A DNA stretch of 15,016 nucleotides from positions 2,273 through 17,288 of the forward strand of contig WQSA01000027.1 in the NCBI GenBank assembly GCA_009788135.1, in the 5' to 3' direction. Source of the DNA: Candidatus Fibrimonadales bacterium. GTDB lineage: Bacteria; Fibrobacterota; Fibrobacteria; Fibrobacterales; Fibrobacteraceae. This document shows, in pieces, positions 1 through 7,000 of this stretch. The notes under the pieces were generated by a model. That model was given only the letters and a program-made list of their open reading frames with translations. It did no database searches and was not told where the DNA came from. Position 1 is the stretch's first letter. Each line of letters begins with the position of its first letter. The translations under genes were made by a program, and so were the position numbers.

Positions 1-1347
1 GCCGCGTTTTTTATGATTGCCATAACGCTGCTCTTCCTTGATTTTACGGGAACGGTGCACACTTATCTGGGATGGTGCGCCAAAGTTCAGCTTGTTCCGG
101 CTATTCTTGCCACGAGCGTTGCTTCTTTGGGCATAATATTGCTTACATTGCTTTTTGGGCGCATTTATTGCTCGGTAATTTGCCCTCTCGGAATTTTTCA
201 AGACATATTTTTGCGAAAGCGTTTTTCTTATCGCGTTCCACGCAAAGGATTGATAATTTTGCGCTATGTTTTGCTTGCGGCATTTCCATTTACTCCGCTC
301 ATCACATTGCTGGAACCATACAGTTCTTATGGGCGAATTGCATCGCAACTTCTTAGACCAATTTATTTATGCGCAAATAATCTGCTGGCATATTTTGCGG
401 AGCGAGCGGATAGCTATGCATTTTATTCCGTGGATGTATGGATGAAAAGCGCAAGCGTGCTGGGAATTGCGATATTGACTTTCTTTGCGGTGGGTTTTTC
501 TGCGTGGAAAACCGGGCGTGGCTACTGCAACACTGTTTGCCCTGTTGGAGCATTTCTGAGTTTGCTCGCAAAATTCTCCGTTATGAAAATGCGCATAGAC
601 AAAGAAAAATGTACGCACTGCGGCATATGCACAAAGCATTGCAAAACTTCTTGCATAAACACGACTCGCAAGGAGATAGATTATTTGCGATGCGTTACTT
701 GCTTTAATTGCAAAACGGTTTGCCCGAGAGGCGCTATAAAATATTCTTTGGCTAAATTGCCTGAGAAACCGACAGAAGAAGGCTTGGCACGTCGCAATCT
801 TTTTATAGGTGCCGCTTTGCTAGTATCCAAAGCCACTGCACATCAATTTGACGGCGGTCTTGCCAAAATAGAAGACAAGGAAAAACCGAAACGCTCAAAG
901 CCTATAATTCCTCCAGGCGCTGACAATTTCCGAAGCTTCCACGATCACTGCACCGGTTGCCAACTTTGCACAACTGTTTGTTCAAATCAGTTATTGAGCC
1001 CCCACAAAGCCACAAAACCAACCATATCTTTTGAGCGTGGCTATTGCCGCCCGGAATGCGTAAAATGCTCGCAAGTCTGCCCCACCGGAGCGATACGCCC
1101 AATCACCGTGGCAGAGAAATCCTCAATACAAATAGGCTGTGCAGTCTGGAAAAAAGAACTTTGCGTTGCGGAGTGCGACTTGTGCATTCGCAAATGCCCT
1201 ACAAATGCAATACAGAACACGGAAGGGAAAATTCTGGTTATCGATGAAAATCGTTGCATAGGCTGCGGAGCGTGCGAGCATCTTTGCCCATCAAGGCCGC
1301 TCAGCGCAATTTATGTAGAAGGAGTTGAAACTCACAGAACAATTTAA
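1..1347 (+). CDS. NapH/NapG-like membrane polyferredoxin (4Fe-4S binding protein), 5' end outside the window
   Basis: The reading frame is open to the left edge; the first ATG is at 13, but the true start probably lies upstream because the first visible residues are already inside a membrane segment. Residue numbers count from that ATG. The N-terminal part has several hydrophobic helices and two CxxxCP motifs (C53/C57 and C172/C176), the pattern of the NapH/MauN/CcoG-type membrane ferredoxin domain. Two 4Fe-4S motifs follow (C200-C203-C206-C210 and C227-C230-C233-C237). A hydrophobic stretch preceded by RR (residues 260-276) leads into a second block with four more clusters starting near C313, C345, C384 and C415. 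That second block resembles the NapG-type periplasmic ferredoxin. The protein probably moves electrons between the quinone pool and a partner that is not in the window. It converges on mnmG. The family is clear; the physiological partner is unknown. Confidence 0.87.
   Translation, partial: AAFFMIAITLLFLDFTGTVHTYLGWCAKVQLVPAILATSVASLGIILLTLLFGRIYCSVICPLGIFQDIFLRKRFSYRVPRKGLIILRYVLLAAFPFTPLITLLEPYSSYGRIASQLLRPIYLCANNLLAYFAERADSYAFYSVDVWMKSASVLGIAILTFFAVGFSAWKTGRGYCNTVCPVGAFLSLLAKFSVMKMRIDKEKCTHCGICTKHCKTSCINTTRKEIDYLRCVTCFNCKTVCPRGAIKYSLAKLPEKPTEEGLARRNLFIGAALLVSKATAHQFDGGLAKIEDKEKPKRSKPIIPPGADNFRSFHDHCTGCQLCTTVCSNQLLSPHKATKPTISFERGYCRPECVKCSQVCPTGAIRPITVAEKSSIQIGCAVWKKELCVAECDLCIRKCPTNAIQNTEGKILVIDENRCIGCGACEHLCPSRPLSAIYVEGVETHRTI
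790..840 (+). other. Internal twin-arginine-like hydrophobic segment in the polyferredoxin
   Basis: Codons 260-276 encode RRNLF followed by a short hydrophobic run ending in SKATA. It resembles the start of a Tat signal and lies exactly between the NapH-like and NapG-like halves. Stand-alone NapG carries a Tat signal, so this may be the relic of a gene fusion, or it may act as an internal membrane segment. It is a weak motif and the interpretation is inference. Confidence 0.4.
1344..1347. other. Shared convergent stop codons (TTAA)
   Basis: The TAA of the polyferredoxin gene occupies 1345-1347 and the TAA of mnmG, read on the minus strand, occupies 1346-1344. The two converging genes therefore end inside the same palindromic TTAA, with a four-base overlap and no room for an intergenic terminator. 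Confidence 0.95.
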
Positions 1348-3185
1348 CTTGGCAAAATTCTTCTGAGCACCGCTGCATCCCCAGCTCTAACACCAGCAAC
1401 CTTCACCGCTGCTCCCAAAGTGAGCGGCTGCGCTGCGCTTAATTTCTGGCGAGCTTCTATGCTCAAGGCTGTTATTTTGTTGTAATCAAAATCCAGCGGA
1501 ATCTTGAAGTTTGCCATTTTTTGCTGATTTGCTATTTCCTCTGCGGCACGGATGAAAAATCCGCTGTAAAGCTCTTCTGAAAGTATATGCCACTTCTCTT
1601 TTCTCGTTAATGGAATTTGCGGGCAAGCCGTTGCAAAAAAATCTTCCGCTTTTATGCCCGGACGCTTTAAAATGGTCAGCCATTTTGTTCGCTCCGTAAC
1701 CAAAGCTTGACCGCTCTCCGCTAAAATCGGCGCTATTTGCTCCGGAACTCCAGAATTCTCGCTCAGAAATTTTCTAGCCTCCGCTACCCTGCTCTTTTCC
1801 TGCTCATAGCTTTGCCATTCTTCTTTTGTCAGCATCCCAATTCTATGCGCTTTTTCGCAAAGCCTCGCTTCGGAATTGTCCGAGCGCAAAAACAAGCGAT
1901 ATTCTGCGCGGCTTGTGAACATTCTGTATGGCTCATTCCACTCCCTAGTCGTTATATCGTCTATCAACACTCCAATATAGCTATCTGCGCGAGAAAGTAT
2001 AAAAGGAGGTTCGCCTTTTATTTTGAGCGCAGCGTTTATGCCGGCGATTATTCCCTGAGCGGCAGCTTCTTCGTAGCCGCTTGTTCCGCATACTTGCCCT
2101 GCAAAATACAAGCCTGGGAACTTTTTGCATTCAAGAGTCTGGTGCAGTTCGGTAGCGTCTATAGCATCGTATTCTACAGCGTAACCTATTTGCAAAACTT
2201 TTGCATTTTCCAAGCCCGGTATTGTGCGCATAGCTTCTATTTGCACTTCTTCCGGCAAACTGGAACTGAAACCATTTACATACATTCTGCTCGCATTGAG
2301 CGTTTCTGGTTCCAAAAAAAGCTGGTGACTGTCTTTGTCTGCAAAGCGTTTTATTTTGTCTTCTATGCTTGGGCAATAGCGCGGGCCTGGACCCTGGATT
2401 TTTCCTGTGAAAAGCGGGCTTCTTTCAAAAGCCGCTTCCAAAATTCTGTGCGTTTCTTTTGTGGTTCTGGTTAAGTAGCATTTTGCGGTGTTGCATAAAT
2501 CCGCTGCATTGGTTTTGCTGCTGAATGTCCAGGGTGTCGCGTCTCCTGTTTGCTCTTCGCATTTGGAAAAGTCAACGCTTGCAGGGTCTATGCGGCTGGG
2601 CGTTCCGGTTTTTAAGCGACGTGTTTTTATGCCCAAATTGCTGAGCGATAGGGGCAGATGATCGGAACTTGGTTCATTTATTCTGCCGCCAATTGTGACC
2701 GTGTCCATGCCTGTGAACATTTTTGAATTTAAAAATGTGCCGGTGGCAATTATTATGGATTGGCAGATTAGAGACGGATAATTATCCGTCTCTACTTGCC
2801 AATGCCCGCCCGTTCGGGCTAACGACGTCGCTTCGCCTTCAATTATTTCCACATTTAATATTTTCTGCGCTAATTCACTGTATAAATCCATATCGCACTG
2901 GGCACGATTGCCCCATACCGCCGGTCCTTTGCTTGAATTCAATGTGCGAAACATTATGCCGGCTTTGTCTGCTAAGACTCCCATCAGGCCGCCCATAGCG
3001 TCTATGTCGCGCACCATTTGCCCCTTGCCAACGCCGCCTATTGCCGGGTTGCAGCTCATGCGTCCTATGCTTTTTTTATCCAAAACCATCAATGCGGTTT
3101 TCATGCCGAGCTTTTGCGCCGCATTTGCGGCTTCTATCCCAGCGTGACCGCCGCCTATTACCAATACGTCAAAGCTAAAAAACAA
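1344..3185 (-). CDS. mnmG: tRNA uridine-5-carboxymethylaminomethyl(34) synthesis enzyme MnmG (GidA)
   Basis: MnmG is an FAD enzyme that works with MnmE to install the (carboxymethyl)aminomethyl group on wobble U34 of certain tRNAs in the cytoplasm. The 613 residues are close to the usual length (E. coli has 629). Visible hallmarks are the dinucleotide-binding GGGHAGIE (11-18), SCNPAIGGVGKG (44-55), LKTGTPSRID (191-200), GPGPRYCPSIEDK (265-277), GTSGYEEAAAQG (367-378) and EPYRMFTSRAEYR (418-430), with the typical helical C-terminus ending in VAGVRAGDAAVLRRI. The start is TTG at 3185-3183: an in-frame TGA lies two codons upstream and the FAD motif begins at residue 11, so no other start fits. 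The preceding gene's stop lies inside this gene (11-base overlap), which suggests translational coupling. A palindromic repeat falls in the coding sequence at residues of about 119-143. Assignment is near certain. Confidence 0.97.
   Translation of the reverse strand: MFFSFDVLVIGGGHAGIEAANAAQKLGMKTALMVLDKKSIGRMSCNPAIGGVGKGQMVRDIDAMGGLMGVLADKAGIMFRTLNSSKGPAVWGNRAQCDMDLYSELAQKILNVEIIEGEATSLARTGGHWQVETDNYPSLICQSIIIATGTFLNSKMFTGMDTVTIGGRINEPSSDHLPLSLSNLGIKTRRLKTGTPSRIDPASVDFSKCEEQTGDATPWTFSSKTNAADLCNTAKCYLTRTTKETHRILEAAFERSPLFTGKIQGPGPRYCPSIEDKIKRFADKDSHQLFLEPETLNASRMYVNGFSSSLPEEVQIEAMRTIPGLENAKVLQIGYAVEYDAIDATELHQTLECKKFPGLYFAGQVCGTSGYEEAAAQGIIAGINAALKIKGEPPFILSRADSYIGVLIDDITTREWNEPYRMFTSRAEYRLFLRSDNSEARLCEKAHRIGMLTKEEWQSYEQEKSRVAEARKFLSENSGVPEQIAPILAESGQALVTERTKWLTILKRPGIKAEDFFATACPQIPLTRKEKWHILSEELYSGFFIRAAEEIANQQKMANFKIPLDFDYNKITALSIEARQKLSAAQPLTLGAAVKVAGVRAGDAAVLRRILPS
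2759..2830. repeat. Palindromic element inside mnmG (large hairpin plus two small inverted repeats)
   Basis: Positions 2769-2794 form a perfect 26-base palindrome centred on GATAATTATC. After a small mismatch (GAT at 2766-2768, CT at 2795-2796) the symmetry resumes with ATTGGCA (2759-2765) against TGCCAAT (2797-2803), giving a 45-base inverted repeat. Next to it lie GCCCG-TT-CGGGC (2808-2819) and the palindrome CGACGTCG (2823-2830). All of it is in frame with mnmG and encodes residues of about 119-143, just before the conserved IIIATGTFL strand. Such clustered palindromes inside a conserved gene resemble mobile palindromic repeats of the REP or Rickettsia palindromic element kind. That identity is not proven, because no second copy exists in the window. 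Confidence 0.75.
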
Positions 3186-4737
3186 ATGTCAAAATTCCGC
3201 CTAAAGCAAATACGCCAGCTGCAGATGTGTAAATATTGCGGTGCAGCTTTCTTGTCTTATGCAAATCATTATTGGCATAATAATCCGTATTTCTCATCTC
3301 CGAATGCTTATACAAAGATACTCCGCCACAGGCTGCCGCTGCAGTAAAAGTGAGAATTCTGGTCCAACCGCGCCAGCCAAGCCCAGAACTGCTTTCGACT
3401 TCTTTTTCTTGTTCAAATTCTGCCACTGCTGCCGCTGCCGCTTTTTTGCCCATAACATAAGCATAATCCAAACCTTGAGGTTTCAACGCTCCGCTCAAAA
3501 GAGAATCTGCGCGAAGCTTCCACTCTGCATAGCCATCTTTCAATTTGTATTGTTCAAGTTCGCTGAAAGATCCGTCTATTTTAAAATTCATGCCATTTTT
3601 TGAAAGTTGCAAATTGGACATAGCCAAATTTACATTTTCAAACGGATAATTGATAAACTGCAAAAACACGGCAAAACCAGGCGCAGAACGGTTTATCCCC
3701 TTCGCCGTGTCTCTTGGAACGCCAATACTGCCCTTAAAATAAAACGGTGATTTCCCGCTTGCGCTGTCTTGAACTGCAATTTCGAACTGCTCTTTATCTG
3801 CGTCATAAGATCCAAGTTCTATTTTTGCGTCAAACGCCTGACTGCTCATAACTGCGCTTTGCACGGTTACAATGTAATCGTTAAGCACGGCAATGGTACG
3901 GTCAAGTTTTTGCTTATAGGCTACTTGTTTTTTTTGAAGTTCCACAAGTTGACGCATGCCTTCTCTTTGCCACATATCATGCCTGTTTTTGAAAGCAGCA
4001 GGAGTTTCGTCCGGTTTCTGAGGGGCAAGCGTAGGATAGGTATCGGGAAATTCCGCCCAAATTATCTTCATTTCTTCATCCACTTGAATTTTGCGAGCTT
4101 CAACGGTTGCTATTCTTGATCTATAGCCTTCAATCGTAGCGTCTTGTCTTAAAAAACGGTCAAAGTCTATTTCATTTTCCGTGCTAAAAATGCTCTTTTC
4201 TTCGAGCGTTACGTTTATCTTGTATTTAGCTCCTGGAGCGGCTACAAATGTCGTATCCCAAGGGTTGTAGCCTTCTTTCCGAACATGGATTCTCACGGTG
4301 CCCGGAATCAAAAGCTTGTATTCGGCAGGACTTGCACCTATTTCGTCTTTGCCCAGCCATATTGAAGCGGCAGCTGGGCTGGTTTTTATATCCACCGAGC
4401 TATAGAGCGATGCTTTTTTTTCTTCCAGCGTTTTTTTTGTTTTTTCCAATTCCGCAATGCGCAAGTTTAGCGGTTTAAGGTCTTGCTCTATTTTGTCTGC
4501 AACGTCTTTTTCCCATTTGGCTTTGCGGGCATCGAATTCAGGTTGCTTTTCAAATTCGCCTTTGGGCTGAAGGATCATGGAAGACGCCGTATTCTTTTTC
4601 ACGTTCTCTATTGCTTTATGCGTAGCGGCAATGCTGTCTTGCACGAGCGTGATTTGTTTTGTATAAGCCTCGACGGTTTCTTGCGAGAAGGCTAAGGAGG
4701 CGAGGATTAGCAATGCTAGGCTAACAGTTTTTTGCAT
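3175..4737 (-). CDS. PEGA-domain coiled-coil envelope protein (copy 1)
   Basis: This 520-residue protein begins with a clear Sec signal peptide (residues 1-19, ending in SLAFSQ). A charged, helical, probably coiled-coil region follows (about 20-112), then a PEGA domain (about 114-180) with the typical pattern SSVDIKTSPAAASIWLGK, then PGTVRIHVRKEGYNPWDTT. A second helical region rich in Lys and Glu covers about 190-290. A compact, probably beta-rich segment (300-425) contains YDADKEQFE and IGVPRDTAK. The end is a hairpin of two hydrophobic segments (about 458-475 and 500-520) closing with Phe. It is a paralogue of the gene at 8335-10158. The ATG is preceded by GGAG with seven bases between them, and the previous gene's stop is one base upstream. 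PEGA domains are found in exported proteins, often in surface-layer or envelope contexts; the specific role is unknown. Confidence 0.85.
   Translation of the reverse strand: MQKTVSLALLILASLAFSQETVEAYTKQITLVQDSIAATHKAIENVKKNTASSMILQPKGEFEKQPEFDARKAKWEKDVADKIEQDLKPLNLRIAELEKTKKTLEEKKASLYSSVDIKTSPAAASIWLGKDEIGASPAEYKLLIPGTVRIHVRKEGYNPWDTTFVAAPGAKYKINVTLEEKSIFSTENEIDFDRFLRQDATIEGYRSRIATVEARKIQVDEEMKIIWAEFPDTYPTLAPQKPDETPAAFKNRHDMWQREGMRQLVELQKKQVAYKQKLDRTIAVLNDYIVTVQSAVMSSQAFDAKIELGSYDADKEQFEIAVQDSASGKSPFYFKGSIGVPRDTAKGINRSAPGFAVFLQFINYPFENVNLAMSNLQLSKNGMNFKIDGSFSELEQYKLKDGYAEWKLRADSLLSGALKPQGLDYAYVMGKKAAAAAVAEFEQEKEVESSSGLGWRGWTRILTFTAAAACGGVSLYKHSEMRNTDYYANNDLHKTRKLHRNIYTSAAGVFALGGILTFVF
3196..3202 (-). 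promoter_or_regulatory. Probable ribosome binding site for the TTG start of mnmG
   Basis: AGGCGGA on the minus strand sits 10 bases before the TTG start codon, inside the last codons of the upstream PEGA gene. The match to the Shine-Dalgarno consensus is imperfect and the spacing is somewhat long, so coupling to the upstream stop probably matters too. Confidence 0.45.
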
Positions 4738-4738
4738 T

Positions 4739-6991
4739 TTATTTCTCCACTATCAGTTTGCTTGTTCCGTTTTGGCGAACTATGTAAACACCAGCTTTTT
4801 TCGGCTTTTGTTTTCCCAATGGTTCGCCTTTTATGCTATAATACACTGGGTCTTGTTTTTTGAATATTCTCGGAGCTTTGGTTATGGAAGATGGCTGTTT
4901 GCCAGGTTCAGCATTTGATATATTGAATGATTGGTATCCGGCAACCATCGCATGAAGCTGGAATCCATGTTCTACCAGATAACTTTCTGTTATGGCAGGG
5001 GCATTTACTCTTGCCACGCCGTTGTTGAGTACTATTCCGCCATAGCATATCAAGAAGCGTTCAGATATTTCCATGCAGTTTTCATTGCTTGCGTTAAGCG
5101 GTACTTCGCCCCATCCAGGTACGATGAGTTTGTAAGAAAGCCTTGGAGCGAGTTCTGCGCCGCAAATCGGGTCTGTTCCTCCAGACACCAGCGCTGCGCA
5201 TGTATTTGCAGCTTCTTGCAGGCAAACTTCATAGTCTTCTGTCAGATACAATCCTACGCCGTCTGAAGTTGATTGCCCCATATACATGCTTGTTGCTATG
5301 CGCACGTTGCTCATGGTTGTGCGGCGGTCGCAGAAGAATATGTCTATGGGATATTTTTCGCCTTCTACCAAACCGAGACTGTCCAAATTGACATAGCCGG
5401 GAGCGGCCAATTTTACGCCGCCCAGATCAACCACAAGCTGATTGTTCATATATACCCATATATCGTCATCGCCTCTGAAGAAGAATTCCTGTCCTTTTTC
5501 GTATGTAAATTCGGCATGGCTTTCAAAGCAGAAGTGCTGATTTGCCGTGGCATTGGCTCCAGTGTTGGTGCCGCCCCATAAATTAATCTGCTGATTGCGC
5601 CATGTATCACTCCAGCTTACGCTACCGCTAGGCGTGGCCCCCCATGTATCCAACGGATTATCGCCGTGAGAGAATGCTCCCTGTCCATAAGCAGCTCCGC
5701 AGCCGCCAGATGCATTTGTGGTCAACCCACGTTCGAAACACGAGATATTTATAGATGAAGCAAGATTTACGAAACTTTCTGCCTTGTATTTTCTATCGCA
5801 ATTTTGGCACTGGTTGTAATCGGCTCCAGAAATCACTCTGCTTTGCAAAACTTCTGGGAAAAAACCGCCAACTGTTTGACCGCTATGATTTTTCATTTTG
5901 TCGCTGTCATATTCCCATAAGCCATTGGCAGTACGGGTAAATGGCATATCGTAGCAGAGTACTACGTTGGTATTGCTGTTGGGGTCAAAAGCATTGTTGA
6001 AGTCGGCTACGCTTTTGAAAGTGCCGCATCCGGTAGTGCAGTTATTGCATTCTATTTTTCTAGTCTCGGCATTTAATGTTGGTTTAACCATGCCTTTAAC
6101 TATTCCAGACCCAAAGTTGCCACTCCATACATTAGAGCCGCATCCAATATCATCAGCACTTTCCGTAAAGCTTGGGTTTACCGATTTGTCCGTGTCGTAA
6201 ATCAATGCCGCAAAATTGTATGAGCATACTCCCTGTCTGCCGAGGTCGGTTGCGTACCAGCCGTTTGGTCCGTCATCGGCTATAAAGAATTTATCGCCTG
6301 GAGTGTCACCGAACTTATCTGCTAGAGCGATTATGCCGCTGATAGGTTCGTGCAGAGAAGAGCCTGCCCCTATAATAACTTGTTCCGGAACCGGTACATT
6401 GAACCAGGTATATTTATACCAACCGCACCTAGTTGGATCTACACTCATTTGCGTTTTTGCCATTGTACTCATAGACATTATGTAAGGACCGTTTTCTATA
6501 TACATCTTTGTTGCAGGAGGGAGCAAGTAAAGAGTGTAGGAATTTGGCGGTTCAATACTGACAATAGTCTGAGTGGGGTTATAGGGATCCGGGTAGATGT
6601 AAACTGGACTGCTTGTGAAATTACTGCAGGAAATTCCTTGAGCATCCGAAGGCCTTGCATTCGTAGCTATGTCGTAACGTGGGCCTGATGCTATCCATCT
6701 GTTGTTCATATCAATGTCAGGACCGTTCTTCATTGAGAAGAAGAACATTTTGTTAACGTAGCCATCATCATTTGGAAGAGACGGAAAAGTAAATACAGAA
6801 TAATTGCCCTGCAGCGTGGCTGTTACCGTTCTTATATTTCCTTCCCATAAAATATTTATGGAAGTCCTGCTCCAACCTTCCAAAGGCAATTGAAGATAAA
6901 CCGTTTTTCCTCTGCATATCTGCGCAAACGAATTGCTGTGCATTAACAGTAGCAATGCAAGCATAACGAAGTTTTTAAATAATAATTTCAT
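4739..6991 (-). CDS. Fibro-slime domain surface protein
   Basis: The 750-residue protein starts with a signal peptide (1-23, ending SNSFAQ). A long Cys-containing region (about 25-430) is rich in aromatic residues and includes short runs such as DPTRCGWYKY and FFIADDGPNGWY. The fibro-slime/PA14-like domain lies at about 435-570, marked by FTYEKGQEFFFRGDDDIWVY, then NNQLVVDLGG, then YPIDIFFCDRR; this GDDD..W...(N)..VVDLGG pattern is the family signature. A Cys-bearing region of about 575-660 follows. The last 40 residues (SIKGEPLG, then KKAGVYIVRQNG and SKLIVEK) look like a type IX secretion sorting tail. Fibro-slime proteins occur in Fibrobacter, where some are associated with the outer surface and adhesion to cellulose. 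The ATG has GAGGAG just upstream, overlapping the stop of the lipoprotein gene eight bases away. An adhesion or polysaccharide-contact role is inferred. Confidence 0.87.
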   Translation of the reverse strand: MKLLFKNFVMLALLLLMHSNSFAQICRGKTVYLQLPLEGWSRTSINILWEGNIRTVTATLQGNYSVFTFPSLPNDDGYVNKMFFFSMKNGPDIDMNNRWIASGPRYDIATNARPSDAQGISCSNFTSSPVYIYPDPYNPTQTIVSIEPPNSYTLYLLPPATKMYIENGPYIMSMSTMAKTQMSVDPTRCGWYKYTWFNVPVPEQVIIGAGSSLHEPISGIIALADKFGDTPGDKFFIADDGPNGWYATDLGRQGVCSYNFAALIYDTDKSVNPSFTESADDIGCGSNVWSGNFGSGIVKGMVKPTLNAETRKIECNNCTTGCGTFKSVADFNNAFDPNSNTNVVLCYDMPFTRTANGLWEYDSDKMKNHSGQTVGGFFPEVLQSRVISGADYNQCQNCDRKYKAESFVNLASSINISCFERGLTTNASGGCGAAYGQGAFSHGDNPLDTWGATPSGSVSWSDTWRNQQINLWGGTNTGANATANQHFCFESHAEFTYEKGQEFFFRGDDDIWVYMNNQLVVDLGGVKLAAPGYVNLDSLGLVEGEKYPIDIFFCDRRTTMSNVRIATSMYMGQSTSDGVGLYLTEDYEVCLQEAANTCAALVSGGTDPICGAELAPRLSYKLIVPGWGEVPLNASNENCMEISERFLICYGGIVLNNGVARVNAPAITESYLVEHGFQLHAMVAGYQSFNISNAEPGKQPSSITKAPRIFKKQDPVYYSIKGEPLGKQKPKKAGVYIVRQNGTSKLIVEK
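4745..4748 (-). promoter_or_regulatory. Ribosome binding site of PEGA protein copy 1
   Basis: GGAG on the minus strand lies seven bases before the ATG at 4737, within the last codons of the fibro-slime gene (GTG GAG AAA TAA). This supports the start and shows that the two genes are read from one message. Confidence 0.7.
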
Positions 6992-6994
6992 ACA

Positions 6995-7000
6995 CTCCTC
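6995..7000 (-). promoter_or_regulatory. Ribosome binding site of the fibro-slime gene
   Basis: GAGGAG on the minus strand is only three bases from the ATG at 6991 and overlaps the TAG stop of the lipoprotein gene by one base. The close spacing is unusual, but there is no better start for the signal peptide that follows. Confidence 0.6.

Noticed and set aside
1737..2474. Long open frame of 245 codons on the plus strand inside mnmG
   Set aside because: It is fully antisense to a highly conserved gene, its translation is rich in Cys, Phe and Ala with no family pattern, and no ribosome binding site precedes it.
2769..2794. Palindrome in mnmG as a transcription terminator
   Set aside because: It lies in the middle of a coding sequence, has no adjoining U tract on the minus strand, and its centre is AT-rich with no loop.
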